Source: Rhodococcus opacus (GTDB lineage Bacteria > Actinomycetota > Actinomycetes > Mycobacteriales > Mycobacteriaceae). From it: a stretch of 64,000 bases of DNA. The position numbers were made by a program, and so were the translations under genes. This document shows positions 1 to 9,400 of the stretch, in pieces; position 1 is the stretch's first letter; each line of letters begins with the position of its first letter. The notes beneath the pieces are model-generated. The model was not told the DNA's origin and searched no databases. It worked only from the letters and a program-made list of their open reading frames with translations. The stretch spans positions 1 to 64,000 of the forward strand of contig NZ_JAAXPA010000014.1 of the NCBI RefSeq assembly GCF_012396235.1, read 5' to 3'.

Positions 1-136
<136 letters not shown>

Positions 137-170
137 TCAACCTCTTTCTTGGATTTGCGTATCTAAAGTA

Positions 171-674
171 CTAGCGAGTGGCCGTGATGGACTTCGGCCC
201 CCGTCCCACGGCCACGACCCCGGACTGCACGATCTCCCGGATACCGTACGGATCGAGCATCCGCAGCAGCGCATCCAGCTTGGATCGCGTTCCAGTCGCC
301 TCGATCGTGACCGACTCCGGGGAGACGTCGATCACCTTGGCGCGGAACAGATTCACCGTCTCGATCACCTGCGTGCGCACGCTGGCGTCGGCTCGCACCT
401 TGATGAGCACCAGCTCGCGGGCGACGGAGGCCTCACCGTCCTGCTCGACGATCTTGATGACGTTGATGAGCTTGTTGAGCTGCTTGGTCACCTGTTCGAG
501 CGGGAACTCGTCGACAGTCACGACGATGGTCATGCGGGAGATCTCGGGAAGCTCGGTGCCACCGACGGCGAGCGACTCGATGTTGAACCCACGACGGGAG
601 AACAGCGCGGCCACCCTGGCCAGCACGCCCGGCTTGTCCTCGACGAGAACACTGAGGGTGTGGCTCGTACTCAC
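171..674 (-). CDS. ilvN: Acetolactate synthase small (regulatory) subunit
   Basis: A 167-residue protein starting [20 protein letters not shown], a canonical N-terminal ACT domain (about residues 4-78), followed by the ALS small-subunit C-terminal domain. It binds valine and activates and regulates the IlvB catalytic subunit. The GTG start at 672-674 overlaps the ilvB stop as GTGA, which indicates translational coupling. An upstream extension is open in the same frame but has low-complexity Arg/Gly composition and lies within ilvB, so it was rejected. Length is typical of actinobacterial IlvN. Confidence 0.95.
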   Translation of the reverse strand: MSTSHTLSVLVEDKPGVLARVAALFSRRGFNIESLAVGGTELPEISRMTIVVTVDEFPLEQVTKQLNKLINVIKIVEQDGEASVARELVLIKVRADASVRTQVIETVNLFRAKVIDVSPESVTIEATGTRSKLDALLRMLDPYGIREIVQSGVVAVGRGPKSITATR

Positions 675-2614
675 TGATCTTCCTCCCCGGCCGCTGCGGC
701 CATGCCCGAACGCTGCTCGCGCTCCATGGCCTCGTGAATGACGGCCGGCTCGGCGGCCGCCTCGTCGTCGTCGAACAGCGGGCGGATGCCCCGCGCCGCC
801 ATGATCTCGTCGTTGCTCGTGCCCGCCGCGACCATCGGCCACACCTGAGCGTCGGCGCCGACGATGAAGTCGATCACCACAGGCTTGTCGTTGATGGCCT
901 GCGCCTCACGGATCGCCGCCTCGACGTCCTCTTCGCGCTCGACGCGAATCCCGTGGCAGCCCAACGCCTCCGCCAACTTCACGAAGTCGGGGATGCGGAT
1001 CGCGCCGTGCGTGCCGAGATTGGTGTTGGAGTAGCGCTCGTCGTAGAACAGTGTCTGCCACTGGCGCACCATGCCGAGGTTTCCGTTGTTGATGAGCGCA
1101 ACCTTGATCGGGATGCCCTCGAGCGCGCAGGTGGCGAGTTCCTGATTGGTCATCTGGAAGCAGCCGTCACCGTCGATGGCCCACACCTCGGTGTCGGGCA
1201 TGCCCATCTTGGCGCCCATCGCGGCGGGGACGGCGTAACCCATCGTGCCGAGACCGCCGGAGTTCAGCCAGGTGCGCGGCTTCTCGTAGTTGACGAACTG
1301 CGCGGCCCACATCTGGTGCTGGCCGACGCCGGCGCAGTAGATCGCGTCGGGACCGGCGAGCTTGCCGACCGACTGGATCACGTACTCCGGGGACAGCGCG
1401 CCGTCGGAGGGACGGTCGTAGCTGAGGGGGTACGTGCGACGGATGCCGTCGAGGTACGCCCACCACTCGGTGAGGTCCAGCGTGGTTCCGGTGGCCAGGT
1501 CAGCCTTGATCGCCTCGATCAGTTCGACGATGACCTCTTTGCAGTCGCCCACGATCGGGACGTCCGCGTACCGGTTCTTGCCGATCTCCGCCGGGTCGAT
1601 GTCGGCGTGGATGACCTTGGCGTCGGGGGCGAACGAATCGAGCTGACCGGTGACCCGGTCGTCGAAACGCGCGCCGAGCGTGATCAGCAGGTCGCTGCGC
1701 TGCAGTGCCGCCACCGCCGCGACGGTGCCGTGCATGCCGGGCATGCCGCAGTTCAGCGTGTGGCTGTCCGGGAACGCGCCGCGCGCCATCAGCGTGGTGA
1801 CCACCGGGATGCCGGTGAGCTCGGCCAGTTCGAGCAGTTCCGGAGACGATTCCGACTTGATGACGCCGCCACCGACGTACAGCACCGGGTGCTTCGCGTC
1901 GGCGATCAGGCGGGCCGCCTCGCGAACCTGCTTGCCGTGCGGCTTGGTGACGGGACGGTAGCCGGGCAACCGCATCTCCGGCGGCCACGAGAACGTGGTC
2001 TGCGCCTGGAGAACGTCTTTCGGGATGTCGACGAGCACCGCGCCGGGACGACCGCTGGAGGCGAGGTAGAACGCCTCCGCGATGATCCGGGGAATGTCGA
2101 CGCCGTCGGTGATGAGGAAGTTGTGCTTGGTGATCGGCATCGTGATGCCGGAGATGTCGGCTTCCTGGAACGCGTCCGTGCCGATGAGCGCGCGGCCGAC
2201 CTGTCCGGTGATGGCCACGACCGGAACGGAGTCCATCTGCGCGTCGGCGAGCGGCGTCACGAGGTTGGTCGCACCGGGACCGGACGTCGCCATACAGACG
2301 CCCACCTTGCCGGTCGCCTGGGCGTACCCGGTGGCGGCGTGGCCTGCACCCTGCTCGTGACGGACGAGCACGTGCCGGACCTTCTTCGAGTCGAAGAGCG
2401 GGTCGTAGACAGGCAGAACGGCACCACCCGGAATGCCGAATACCGTGTCGACCTCGAGCTCCTCGAGGGCTCGGACCACGGACTGGGCGCCGCTGACCCG
2501 CTCGGGGGCGAGTTGGCGGCGGCTACCGGTCTGAGTCGCGGCGGCCGCGGTCGTCGGGCTTGCTGCCCCCGACTTGCGCGGCGTGGGTTGAGGCCGTGCG
2601 GTTGGTGCGCTCAC
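671..2614 (-). CDS. ilvB: Acetolactate synthase large (catalytic) subunit
   Basis: A 647-residue ThDP-dependent enzyme that condenses two pyruvates, or pyruvate with 2-oxobutyrate, in the first common step of branched-chain amino acid synthesis. It shows the N-terminal ThDP domain with catalytic glutamate ([14 protein letters not shown], about residue 89), a central FAD/DHS-like domain, and the C-terminal ThDP motif [14 protein letters not shown] ending in NN (about 475-505). The first 30 residues are a Pro/Ala/Thr-rich tail typical of actinobacterial IlvB. Start is GTG with AGAGGA seven bases upstream. A leader peptide and an intrinsic terminator lie upstream, so expression is probably attenuated by branched-chain amino acid supply. 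Confidence 0.96.
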   Translation of the reverse strand: MSAPTARPQPTPRKSGAASPTTAAAATQTGSRRQLAPERVSGAQSVVRALEELEVDTVFGIPGGAVLPVYDPLFDSKKVRHVLVRHEQGAGHAATGYAQATGKVGVCMATSGPGATNLVTPLADAQMDSVPVVAITGQVGRALIGTDAFQEADISGITMPITKHNFLITDGVDIPRIIAEAFYLASSGRPGAVLVDIPKDVLQAQTTFSWPPEMRLPGYRPVTKPHGKQVREAARLIADAKHPVLYVGGGVIKSESSPELLELAELTGIPVVTTLMARGAFPDSHTLNCGMPGMHGTVAAVAALQRSDLLITLGARFDDRVTGQLDSFAPDAKVIHADIDPAEIGKNRYADVPIVGDCKEVIVELIEAIKADLATGTTLDLTEWWAYLDGIRRTYPLSYDRPSDGALSPEYVIQSVGKLAGPDAIYCAGVGQHQMWAAQFVNYEKPRTWLNSGGLGTMGYAVPAAMGAKMGMPDTEVWAIDGDGCFQMTNQELATCALEGIPIKVALINNGNLGMVRQWQTLFYDERYSNTNLGTHGAIRIPDFVKLAEALGCHGIRVEREEDVEAAIREAQAINDKPVVIDFIVGADAQVWPMVAAGTSNDEIMAARGIRPLFDDDEAAAEPAVIHEAMEREQRSGMAAAAGEEDQ

Positions 2615-2646
2615 TGGGAAATCCTCTGATTCTGGCTCCGGGCAAC

Positions 2647-2680
2647 AAAAAACCCCCGTCAGCTGATGCTGTACGAGGGT
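2647..2680 (-). terminator. ilvB attenuator (intrinsic terminator)
   Basis: Read on the minus strand, an ACCCTCGT arm and a CAGC arm pair with GCTG and ACGGGGGT, giving about twelve base pairs with one bulged A. Six T residues follow (2647-2652). It ends 33 bases before the ilvB start and follows the leader peptide. It is one of very few hairpins in this window with a true T-run, as expected of a regulated intrinsic terminator. A 10-base segment directly upstream (2681-2690) is perfectly complementary to the Val-Val codons of the leader. Confidence 0.8.
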
Positions 2681-2715
2681 GGCGCGTCGTTATCTGGCGA
2701 GTTGAAGGAATCGAC

Positions 2716-2763
2716 TCAGGCGACGACGCGCCGGCCGATTACGAGCAACTCATTCTGTTTCAC
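2716..2763 (-). CDS. ilv operon leader peptide (15 codons)
   Basis: A short frame GTG-TGA encoding MKQNELLVIGRRVVA. Six of 15 residues are Leu, Val or Ile, including runs LLVI and VV, as expected of a ribosome-stalling attenuator peptide. The hexamer TACCGT ends seven bases upstream of the GTG and TTGACT lies 18 bases further up, so the transcript probably starts at or next to the GTG and the peptide is leaderless. The segment over Arg-Val-Val (2723-2732) pairs perfectly with 2681-2690 just before the terminator. Leader attenuation of ilvBNC is established in corynebacteria; applying it here is inference from the sequence. Confidence 0.75.
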   Translation of the reverse strand: MKQNELLVIGRRVVA

Positions 2764-2770
2764 GCGCTCG

Positions 2771-2800
2771 ACGGTAGGCGCGCTAATAGTGAACAGTCAA
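2771..2800 (-). promoter_or_regulatory. Promoter of the ilvB-ilvN-ilvC operon
   Basis: On the minus strand TTGACT (2795-2800) and TACCGT (2771-2776) are separated by 18 bases, a good sigma-A-type pair. The expected start of transcription falls at the leader-peptide GTG (2761-2763). Confidence 0.65.
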
Positions 2801-2860
2801 CTTGGTGAGTCGGCCGTCCCAGAATATGAGATACATCGGCTGCGGTGCGAAGATGTAGAG

Positions 2861-3379
2861 GTGTCAACTCCGCAGCAGCCCGTGCCACCAGAATCATCAT
2901 CCCACACGACGAACCCACCCAAGCAGGTCATCCGGATTTCTCCCCTGGCCTATCTGGGATGCGCCTTCCTCCTGTTCGCCGTGTCGTTCCCAATCTTCGG
3001 CTGGCCGGCCGCCTTCGGCTGGCTCGTGATCGCCCCGATCGTCGCGGTGGCCTGGGTCGCGCGGGTGCGGACCACGGTCACGCCCGACGGACTCGAGGTG
3101 CGCCGGCTGTTCGGCGGCCGGTCGCTGGCGTGGTCCGAGATCACGGGATTCCGCTTCCCGGGGCGCGGCTGGGCCCGGGCCACGCTGACGGACGGGGGCG
3201 AGGTGACCCTTCCCGTCGTCACATTCGACCGGCTTCCCGATATCGCCCAGGCGAGCGGCGGCCGCATCACCGACCCCTACGCGGCAGCCGCCGCGGCGGA
3301 CGAAGCGGCCCACCACGCCGACACCGAATCGAACGGCGAGCAGCCGGTGAAGAACCGGCCGGACACAGACGGCGAATAG
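2861..3379 (+). CDS. CFP-6-like PH-domain membrane protein
   Basis: A 172-residue protein with a Pro/Ser-rich start, two hydrophobic segments (about residues 30-45 and 50-66, around LGCAFLLFAVSFPIFGWP and WLVIAPIVAVAWVARV), and a bacterial PH-like domain (TPDGLEVRRLFG to LPVVTFDRLPDIAQASGGR). It matches low-molecular-weight antigen 6 (Rv3004), which also lies beside ilvB in M. tuberculosis. The C-terminal 40 residues are acidic and Ala-rich and extend beyond the mycobacterial protein. Molecular function is unknown. GTG at 2861 is chosen because the longer frame runs back through the ilv leader promoter. The start remains uncertain. Confidence 0.8.
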   Translation: MSTPQQPVPPESSSHTTNPPKQVIRISPLAYLGCAFLLFAVSFPIFGWPAAFGWLVIAPIVAVAWVARVRTTVTPDGLEVRRLFGGRSLAWSEITGFRFPGRGWARATLTDGGEVTLPVVTFDRLPDIAQASGGRITDPYAAAAAADEAAHHADTESNGEQPVKNRPDTDGE

Positions 3380-3431
3380 TGCGCGAGTAGCGTTTGTCAG
3401 TACTTCCGTACGCTGACTAAGGAATACGCTC

Positions 3432-5276
3432 ATGCCCCCGCTGAGGTCCCGAACCACCACCGCAGGACGAAATGCCGCAGGCGCCCGCGCACTGTGGCGC
3501 GCCACCGGAATGACCGACTCCGACTTCGGGAAGCCGATCGTCGCGATCGCGAACTCGTACACGCAGTTCGTTCCCGGGCACGTCCACCTGAAGAACGTCG
3601 GCGACATCGTCGCCGACGCCGTCCGCGCCGCCGGTGGTGTACCTCGCGAGTTCCACACGATCGCTGTCGACGACGGAATCGCGATGGGGCACGGCGGCAT
3701 GCTGTATTCCCTTCCCAGCCGCGAGATCATCGCCGACTCCGTCGAGTACATGGTCAACGCGCACACCGCCGACGCCCTCGTCTGCATCTCCAACTGCGAC
3801 AAGATCACCCCGGGAATGCTCAATGCCGCACTGCGTTTGAACGTTCCCACGGTGTTCGTGTCCGGCGGACCGATGGAGGCCGGCAAGGCGGTGGTGGTGA
3901 ACGGTGTCGCCCAGGCACCGACCGACCTCATCACGGCGATCTCGGCGAGCGCCAACGACCAGGTCGACGAGGAAGGACTGTCCGAGGTCGAGCGCAGCGC
4001 CTGCCCGACGTGCGGGTCGTGCTCGGGCATGTTCACCGCGAACTCCATGAACTGCCTCACCGAGGCGCTCGGTCTGGCGTTGCCGGGCAACGGTTCCACA
4101 CTGGCCACCCACGAGGCCCGTCGCGCGCTGTTCACCCGCGCGGGAACGACCGTCGTCGAAGCCGCGCTGCGGTACTACCGGGACGAGGACGACTCCGTCC
4201 TCCCCCGCAACATCGCGACGCCTGCCGCGTTCCGCAACGCGATGGCGCTGGATGTCGCGATGGGCGGCTCCACCAACACGGTGCTGCACACCCTCGCGGC
4301 CGCGCAGGAGGGTGAGGTCTACGACTTCGACCTCGACAAGATCGACGAGATCAGCCGCAAGGTGCCGTGCCTGTCGAAGGTCTCGCCCAACTCGGACTAC
4401 CACATGGAGGACGTGCACCGGGCGGGCGGAATCCCCGCCATCCTCGGCGAACTCCGCCGGGCCGGACTGCTCGAGAGCGACGTCTCGACCGTGCACACCG
4501 AAAGCTTCGACGAGTGGCTCGACACGTGGGACATCCGGTCCGGCAAGGCATCCGACGAGGCCGTCGAACTCTTCCACGCCGCGCCCGGCGGCGTCCGCAC
4601 CACCGAGCCGTTCTCGACGAACAACCGTTGGTCGTCGCTCGACACGGACGCCGCCAACGGCTGCATCCGCGACTTCGAGCACAAGCACACGGTCGAGGGC
4701 GGCCTGGCCGTGCTGCGCGGCAACATCGCCGTCGACGGCGCGGTCATCAAGACGGCGGGCATCGACGAAGACCTGTTCCACTTCCAGGGACCCGCGCGCG
4801 TCGTGGAGTCGCAGGAAGAGGCGGTGTCGGTGATCCTCGGCAAGAAGATCCAGCCCGGTGAGGTCCTCGTCGTGCGCTACGAGGGTCCCGCAGGCGGCCC
4901 GGGCATGCAGGAGATGTTGCACCCCACCGCATTCCTCAAGGGCTCCGGCCTCGGAAAGAAGTGCGCGCTGATCACCGACGGCCGATTCTCCGGCGGTTCC
5001 TCGGGACTGTCCATCGGCCACATCTCCCCCGAGGCCGCCAGCGGCGGCGCCATCGGCCTGGTGGAGGACGGCGACCAGATCCTCATCGACATCGCGACCC
5101 GCACGCTGAAGCTCCTCGTCGACGACGCGGTGCTCGCCGAGCGCCGGGCGAAGATGGAGTCGTCCGAGCGTCCGTGGCAGCCGGTGAACCGCGAACGCAC
5201 CGTCACCACGGCCCTGCGGGCGTACGCCGCGCTGGCCACGTCCGCCGACAAGGGCGCGGTCCGTCAGGTCCCCTGA
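3432..5276 (+). CDS. ilvD: Dihydroxy-acid dehydratase
   Basis: A 614-residue IlvD/Edd-family iron-sulfur enzyme, the third step of branched-chain amino acid synthesis. Signatures are [18 protein letters not shown] at the N-terminus, [11 protein letters not shown] (cysteine about residue 122) and [17 protein letters not shown] (about 193), which supply Fe-S cluster cysteines, and the C-terminal [22 protein letters not shown] has AAGGAA upstream at good spacing. It is transcribed away from the ilvBNC operon and is followed by a strong hairpin. Length and motifs are normal. Confidence 0.97.
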   Translation: MPPLRSRTTTAGRNAAGARALWRATGMTDSDFGKPIVAIANSYTQFVPGHVHLKNVGDIVADAVRAAGGVPREFHTIAVDDGIAMGHGGMLYSLPSREIIADSVEYMVNAHTADALVCISNCDKITPGMLNAALRLNVPTVFVSGGPMEAGKAVVVNGVAQAPTDLITAISASANDQVDEEGLSEVERSACPTCGSCSGMFTANSMNCLTEALGLALPGNGSTLATHEARRALFTRAGTTVVEAALRYYRDEDDSVLPRNIATPAAFRNAMALDVAMGGSTNTVLHTLAAAQEGEVYDFDLDKIDEISRKVPCLSKVSPNSDYHMEDVHRAGGIPAILGELRRAGLLESDVSTVHTESFDEWLDTWDIRSGKASDEAVELFHAAPGGVRTTEPFSTNNRWSSLDTDAANGCIRDFEHKHTVEGGLAVLRGNIAVDGAVIKTAGIDEDLFHFQGPARVVESQEEAVSVILGKKIQPGEVLVVRYEGPAGGPGMQEMLHPTAFLKGSGLGKKCALITDGRFSGGSSGLSIGHISPEAASGGAIGLVEDGDQILIDIATRTLKLLVDDAVLAERRAKMESSERPWQPVNRERTVTTALRAYAALATSADKGAVRQVP

Positions 5277-5307
5277 CACACCCGCACCGGGCGCACCGAA
5301 CAGACAC

Positions 5308-5354
5308 GAAGCCGGGTGCCGCAGCAGGAGCTTCCTGCCGCGGCACCCGGCTTC
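5308..5354 (+). terminator. Hairpin terminator after ilvD
   Basis: GAAGCCGGGTGCCG pairs perfectly with CGGCACCCGGCTTC, and the stem continues inward through GCAGGA/TCCTGC. There is no T-run, which is usual for actinobacterial terminators. It begins 31 bases after the ilvD stop. Confidence 0.75.
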
Positions 5355-5446
5355 CGTCGTCGGTGTGACGACGGATTCCGCCTCGGATGTGACCGCGCTC
5401 ACGGGTGATCAACTCGCTCAGACGGCAACACCCCAGAACACGTTCT

Positions 5447-5465
5447 ACTGATCGAATTGATCAGT
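5447..5465. promoter_or_regulatory. Inverted repeat upstream of permease (possible operator)
   Basis: ACTGATC-gaatt-GATCAGT, seven-base perfect arms with a five-base spacer, about 137 bases before the permease start. The arrangement suits a dimeric repressor. No regulator gene is adjacent, so the protein is unknown. Apart from this repeat and the ilvD terminator I see nothing in 5277-5601. Confidence 0.4.
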
Positions 5466-5601
5466 TGAGCCCGGACTTCTTGCACACGGCGCTCAGTAGT
5501 GGTTCCCTCAGTTGGCCGTTGAGACCTACATCACAATCGGCAGCACCACCGGAACATCTCCGGCCCACGAGGCCATCGGGAATACAACCAAGGAGCGACA
5601 C

Positions 5602-7137
5602 ATGCCAGGAGTCGGCATTTGGCGAACGAAATCCGTTGAGCAATCGATAGCGGACACCGACGAACCCGACACCCGGCTGCGGAGGGAACTCACCGCGAAG
5701 GACCTCACCGTCTTCGGTGTCGCCGTCGTGATCGGCGCCGGCATCTTCACGCTCACCGCCCGGACTGCAGGCAACGTCGCCGGGCCGTCCATCTCGCTCG
5801 CCTTCGTCCTCGCCGCCATCGCCTGCGGCCTGGCCGCCCTCTGCTACGCCGAGTTCGCATCCACCGTCCCCGTCGCGGGCAGTGCGTACACGTTCTCCTA
5901 CGCCACCTTCGGCGAGTTCGTCGCCTGGATCATCGGCTGGGACCTCATCCTCGAATTCGCCCTTGCGGCAGCCGTCGTCTCCAAGGGCTGGTCGCTGTAT
6001 CTGGGTAACGTCCTCGGGTTCAGCGGATCCACCACAGCCCACCTCGGTCCCGTCGACTTCGACTGGGGCTCGCTGATCATCGTCGGCGGCATCACGATCG
6101 TGCTCGCCATCGGGACCAAGGTGTCCTCACGCGTGTCCGCCGTCATCACGGCCATCAAGATCGCCGTCGTCCTCCTCGTCATCGCCGTCGGCGTGTTCTA
6201 CATCAAGAAGGAGAACTACGCCCCGTACATCCCGCCCGCCGAGAGCAACGAGAGCGCCGCGCAGGGTGTGCACCAGACCCTCTTCTCCTTCCTCTCCGGA
6301 GCCGACGGCAGCAGCTACGGCTGGTACGGCCTCCTCGCCGCAGCGAGCCTGGTCTTCTTCGCCTTCATCGGATTCGACGTCGTCGCCACCACCGCCGAAG
6401 AGACCAAGAACCCGCAGAAGGCGCTCCCCCGCGGCATTCTCGGCTCGCTCGCGATCGTCACCGTGCTCTACGTCGCCGTCACCCTCGTGCTCACCGGCAT
6501 GGTGAAGTACACCGACCTCAAGACAGGTAGCCCGCTCGTCGGCGACAGCAGCGCCACCCTCGCGACCGCCTTCGAGGCACACGGCATCACCTGGGCCCAG
6601 ACCGCGATCAACTTCGGCGGGCTCGCGGGCCTCACCACCGTCGTGATGGTGATGATGCTCGGCCAGACCCGCGTCCTGTTCGCCATGTCCCGCGACGGAC
6701 TCGTGCCCCGCGGTCTCGCCAAGACCGGCAAGAACGGCAGCCCCGTCCGCATCACCCTGTTCGTCGGCGCCGTGGTCGCACTCCTCGCCGCCTTCTTCCC
6801 GATGGGCACGCTCGAGGAGATGGTGAACATCGGCACCCTCTTCGCGTTCGTCCTCGTCTGCATCGGCGTCATCATCCTCCGCCGCACGCGTCCCGACCTG
6901 CCCCGCGGATTCCGCGTTCCGCTGGTCCCGCTGGTTCCCATCCTCGCCGTTCTGGCCTGCGGGTGGCTGATGCTGAACCTGTCGGTCGAGACCTGGATCC
7001 GATTCCTCGTGTGGATGGCCCTCGGCGTCGTCGTGTACCTCGCCTACGGCCGGCGCAAGTCGGTCCTCGGACAGAAGCTGGCCGCACAGGCCGGTCCGCC
7101 CGAGGAGGAGAACATCCCGGAACTCGTCCAGCGCTGA
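5602..7137 (+). CDS. APC-family amino acid permease
   Basis: A 511-residue integral membrane protein with about twelve hydrophobic segments. The first conserved APC helix reads FGVAVVIGAGIFTLTA after a hydrophilic, charged 45-residue N-terminus. The consensus segment AALCYAEFASTVPVAGSAYTF and the loop SRDGLVPRGLAKTGKNGSPV place it in the cationic-amino-acid-transporter-like (CAT/YfnA) subgroup. Substrate cannot be read from sequence. The ATG at 5602 is preceded by AAGGAG at good spacing; an upstream in-frame extension of 30 residues lacks such a site. It is monocistronic between two hairpins. Its place after ilvD does not by itself imply branched-chain transport. Confidence 0.85.
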   Translation: MPGVGIWRTKSVEQSIADTDEPDTRLRRELTAKDLTVFGVAVVIGAGIFTLTARTAGNVAGPSISLAFVLAAIACGLAALCYAEFASTVPVAGSAYTFSYATFGEFVAWIIGWDLILEFALAAAVVSKGWSLYLGNVLGFSGSTTAHLGPVDFDWGSLIIVGGITIVLAIGTKVSSRVSAVITAIKIAVVLLVIAVGVFYIKKENYAPYIPPAESNESAAQGVHQTLFSFLSGADGSSYGWYGLLAAASLVFFAFIGFDVVATTAEETKNPQKALPRGILGSLAIVTVLYVAVTLVLTGMVKYTDLKTGSPLVGDSSATLATAFEAHGITWAQTAINFGGLAGLTTVVMVMMLGQTRVLFAMSRDGLVPRGLAKTGKNGSPVRITLFVGAVVALLAAFFPMGTLEEMVNIGTLFAFVLVCIGVIILRRTRPDLPRGFRVPLVPLVPILAVLACGWLMLNLSVETWIRFLVWMALGVVVYLAYGRRKSVLGQKLAAQAGPPEEENIPELVQR

Positions 7138-7148
7138 TCTGACGAAAA

Positions 7149-7190
7149 CGACTGTGCCGCACTCCCGATCCGGGGAGTGCGGCACAGTCG
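7149..7190. terminator. Bidirectional terminator
   Basis: Eighteen-base perfect arms (CGACTGTGCCGCACTCCC and its complement) around a six-base loop, between the convergent permease and DoxX genes. No T-run. Confidence 0.8.
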
Positions 7191-7207
7191 TGGAACGTGC
7201 GAAATGA

Positions 7208-8086
7208 TCAGATGAGCGGGTTGGCGCCGTTCAGGAAAATCCACACGCACACACCGGCGCCGATACCCAGGATCAGTGCCGCGAACGACCCGATGAACGG
7301 GCGCGTCGCCCAGCCGCGACGGCCGTCGAGCGAGATACGCCCCGGCCCAGTGAGAATGATCACGCCGGCGCACACACCCAGCAGCGTCTCGTACTCGGTG
7401 CCTGCGGGTGCGAAGTACTCGAGCCCCGGTTCCGCGATCTGCCGGAACGCCCACGCATTGATCATCACGGCCAGCACCGAGGCGGCGGCCAGCGGGGTGA
7501 CGAGACCGAGGATCAGCAGCGCACCGCCCGCGACCTCACCGATGGCACCCAGGATCGCGAGCAGTTTCGCCTGCTGGAAACCCGAGTTCACGAGCACCTC
7601 TTCGAACCCGTCGAGTCCCGGACCGTTCCACATCCCCGTCAGCTTCTGCAGACCGTGCACGAGTGCCGTTCCGCCGACCGCGAGTCGCAGGGCCAGCAGT
7701 CCGAGGTCAAGGGTGCCGCGGCCGATCTTCACGTCGCCCTCGCCGATCCGGTCGGTCGACGGATCGCCCGCCGTGGCCCCGAGGGACGCGCCGGAACCCG
7801 CGCCGATCACCTGCGTCGGCTGGTCCGGCATGTCGGACGCCCCCGACTGCCGGTACGCGGGGATCTGCTCGGTGGGGAGGCCCGCGCCGCGCGCGTCGCC
7901 GTAGTCGAGTTCGTCGTCGGTGTGCGGCAGGCCCTGCCCCCTGGATCCGGACGTCGGCGTGGCCGACGGAAAGCGCTCGGTGGGAAGGTCGTAAGGGCTC
8001 GAGACCTTGCCGTAGCCGGGTGAGGCGCTCTGGTCCGCAGCACCCTGGTCCGACGACTCGCTGGGGTCTTTCCGCATGTCAGTCAC
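7208..8086 (-). CDS. DoxX-family membrane protein
   Basis: A 292-residue protein with a long hydrophilic N-terminal half (residues 1 to about 135, rich in Ser, Gly, Pro, Asp) followed by a DoxX domain of four membrane helices, starting GLLALRLAVGGTALVHGLQKL and continuing LGAIGEVAGGALLILGL. It corresponds in position and architecture to Rv3005c, which forms an oxidoreductase complex with SodA and a thiosulfate sulfurtransferase in M. tuberculosis; whether that holds here is inference. GTG at 8084-8086 is preferred. TAGGCT five bases upstream suggests a nearly leaderless mRNA, and an ATG four codons in is an alternative. Confidence 0.85.
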   Translation of the reverse strand: MTDMRKDPSESSDQGAADQSASPGYGKVSSPYDLPTERFPSATPTSGSRGQGLPHTDDELDYGDARGAGLPTEQIPAYRQSGASDMPDQPTQVIGAGSGASLGATAGDPSTDRIGEGDVKIGRGTLDLGLLALRLAVGGTALVHGLQKLTGMWNGPGLDGFEEVLVNSGFQQAKLLAILGAIGEVAGGALLILGLVTPLAAASVLAVMINAWAFRQIAEPGLEYFAPAGTEYETLLGVCAGVIILTGPGRISLDGRRGWATRPFIGSFAALILGIGAGVCVWIFLNGANPLI

Positions 8087-8175
8087 ACCGTCAAGCCTAG
8101 GTCGATCGGCCGGACATCGCTCGTAGGCGGAACCGGCGTGGCGGCGACCTCGCACTCTTCCGTAACGTCTCCATC

Positions 8176-9324
8176 ATGATGGTGGGTGGGCGGCGCCGCA
8201 CGGCGTCCCGCAAGATGGCGATGTCCGCGCTGTGCGTGACGGCGGTCCTCGCCGCCGGGTGCGCGAAATTCGACGACTCCGCGTCCTCACCCTTCACACC
8301 CGAGCCGACGGGTGCGTCGGGCGCCGAGGTGGAGCCGGAGAATCCGCCGCCGTCCACGACCACCACCCCACCGCCGAGCGGGCCGCTCGGACCGTGCCAG
8401 GATCCGGACCCCAGCGTGATCGCCACCTGTCTCGACACCACCGGCGGACTCGTCGTCCTCCCCGACGGGGCCACCGCCCTGGTCGCGGAGCGGCGGACCG
8501 GACGCATCCTGCAGGTCGCTCAGGGGCAGACCCCCAAGGAGATCGCGCACGTCGACGTCGACGGCACCACCGACGGTGGACTCCTCGACATCGCGCTGTC
8601 GCCGAGTTTCGTCGAGGACAACCTCATCTACGCATACGTCACGACCCCGACCGACAACCGGGTGGTGCGGATCGCACCGGGAGACTCCGCCAAGGAGGTT
8701 CTCGGCGGGATTCCGCGCGGCGACGCGGGCAATGCGGGTTCGCTCGAATTCTCGGGCGACGAACTGATGGTCCTGACCGGCAACGCGGGCAACGCCGCCG
8801 CGGCCGCCGATCCGGCGTCCCTCGCCGGGAAACTGCTGAAGGTCACCGCCCTGTCGCCCGCACCGACTCCGGCGCAGCCCCGCCCTCAGGTGGTGCTGTC
8901 GGGCATCGGGACCGCCGGAGGGGTGTGCGTCGACCCGGGTGTCGCCGTGTGGGTCACCGACCGCACCCCGCTGGAGGATCGGCTGCTGCGGGTCAGCGCC
9001 GACGGAGCGGTGTCGTCTCCGGTGTGGACGTGGCCGGAGCGGCCCGGCGTCGGCGGCTGCGTCGCCGCCGGTGACGTCGTAGCGGTGTCACTGAGCACCG
9101 CGAAGGCGATGTCCGCACTCGCTGCCGACCCCGGCACGGGAGCCGTCACCACCGCCCCCGGTGTCATCGTCCAGGACCGGTACGGCCAACTCGGCGGCGC
9201 CGCACTCGGACCCGACGGTCTCATCTGGGTGAGCACGGTCAACAAGACCGGCGGTCAGCCCGGACCCAACGACGACCGCGTGATCAAGATGCCCCTGCCG
9301 TCCGGTGGCGGCGGATTCGACTGA
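8176..9324 (+). CDS. lppZ: LppZ-like lipoprotein with sugar-dehydrogenase-type propeller
   Basis: A 382-residue exported lipoprotein. The N-terminus carries basic residues, a hydrophobic core and the lipobox LAAGC (cysteine about residue 29). A Pro/Ser/Thr linker and then a beta-propeller related to glucose/sorbosone dehydrogenases follow (DGATALVAERRTGRILQV, GLLDIALSPSF, GALGPDGLIWVS-type blades). Position next to DoxX matches Rv3006 (lppZ). Substrate and cofactor are unknown. The ATG has TAACGT ending seven bases upstream and no Shine-Dalgarno, so the mRNA is probably leaderless. Confidence 0.85.
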   Translation: MMVGGRRRTASRKMAMSALCVTAVLAAGCAKFDDSASSPFTPEPTGASGAEVEPENPPPSTTTTPPPSGPLGPCQDPDPSVIATCLDTTGGLVVLPDGATALVAERRTGRILQVAQGQTPKEIAHVDVDGTTDGGLLDIALSPSFVEDNLIYAYVTTPTDNRVVRIAPGDSAKEVLGGIPRGDAGNAGSLEFSGDELMVLTGNAGNAAAAADPASLAGKLLKVTALSPAPTPAQPRPQVVLSGIGTAGGVCVDPGVAVWVTDRTPLEDRLLRVSADGAVSSPVWTWPERPGVGGCVAAGDVVAVSLSTAKAMSALAADPGTGAVTTAPGVIVQDRYGQLGGAALGPDGLIWVSTVNKTGGQPGPNDDRVIKMPLPSGGGGFD

Positions 9325-9345
9325 CGGCCCACCCCCGTCGAAACG

Positions 9346-9386
9346 AACGGGACGCTCGTTCGGTTGATCCGAACGAACGTCCCGTT
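9346..9386. terminator. Bidirectional terminator between lppZ and gatB
   Basis: AACGGGACG-c-TCGTTCGG pairs with CCGAACGA-a-CGTCCCGTT around a five-base loop; seventeen paired bases with one mismatch. It lies between two convergent genes. Confidence 0.75.
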
Positions 9387-9400
9387 GGTGCCGAAGGAGT

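Noticed and set aside
734..2629. Long plus-strand open frame (631 codons) opposite ilvB
   Set aside because: It is a GC-driven shadow of the unmistakable ilvB; composition is Arg/Val/Asp-rich with no motif.
3417..5402. Long minus-strand open frame opposite ilvD
   Set aside because: Shadow of ilvD; repetitive Arg/Gly/Val composition and no recognisable domain.
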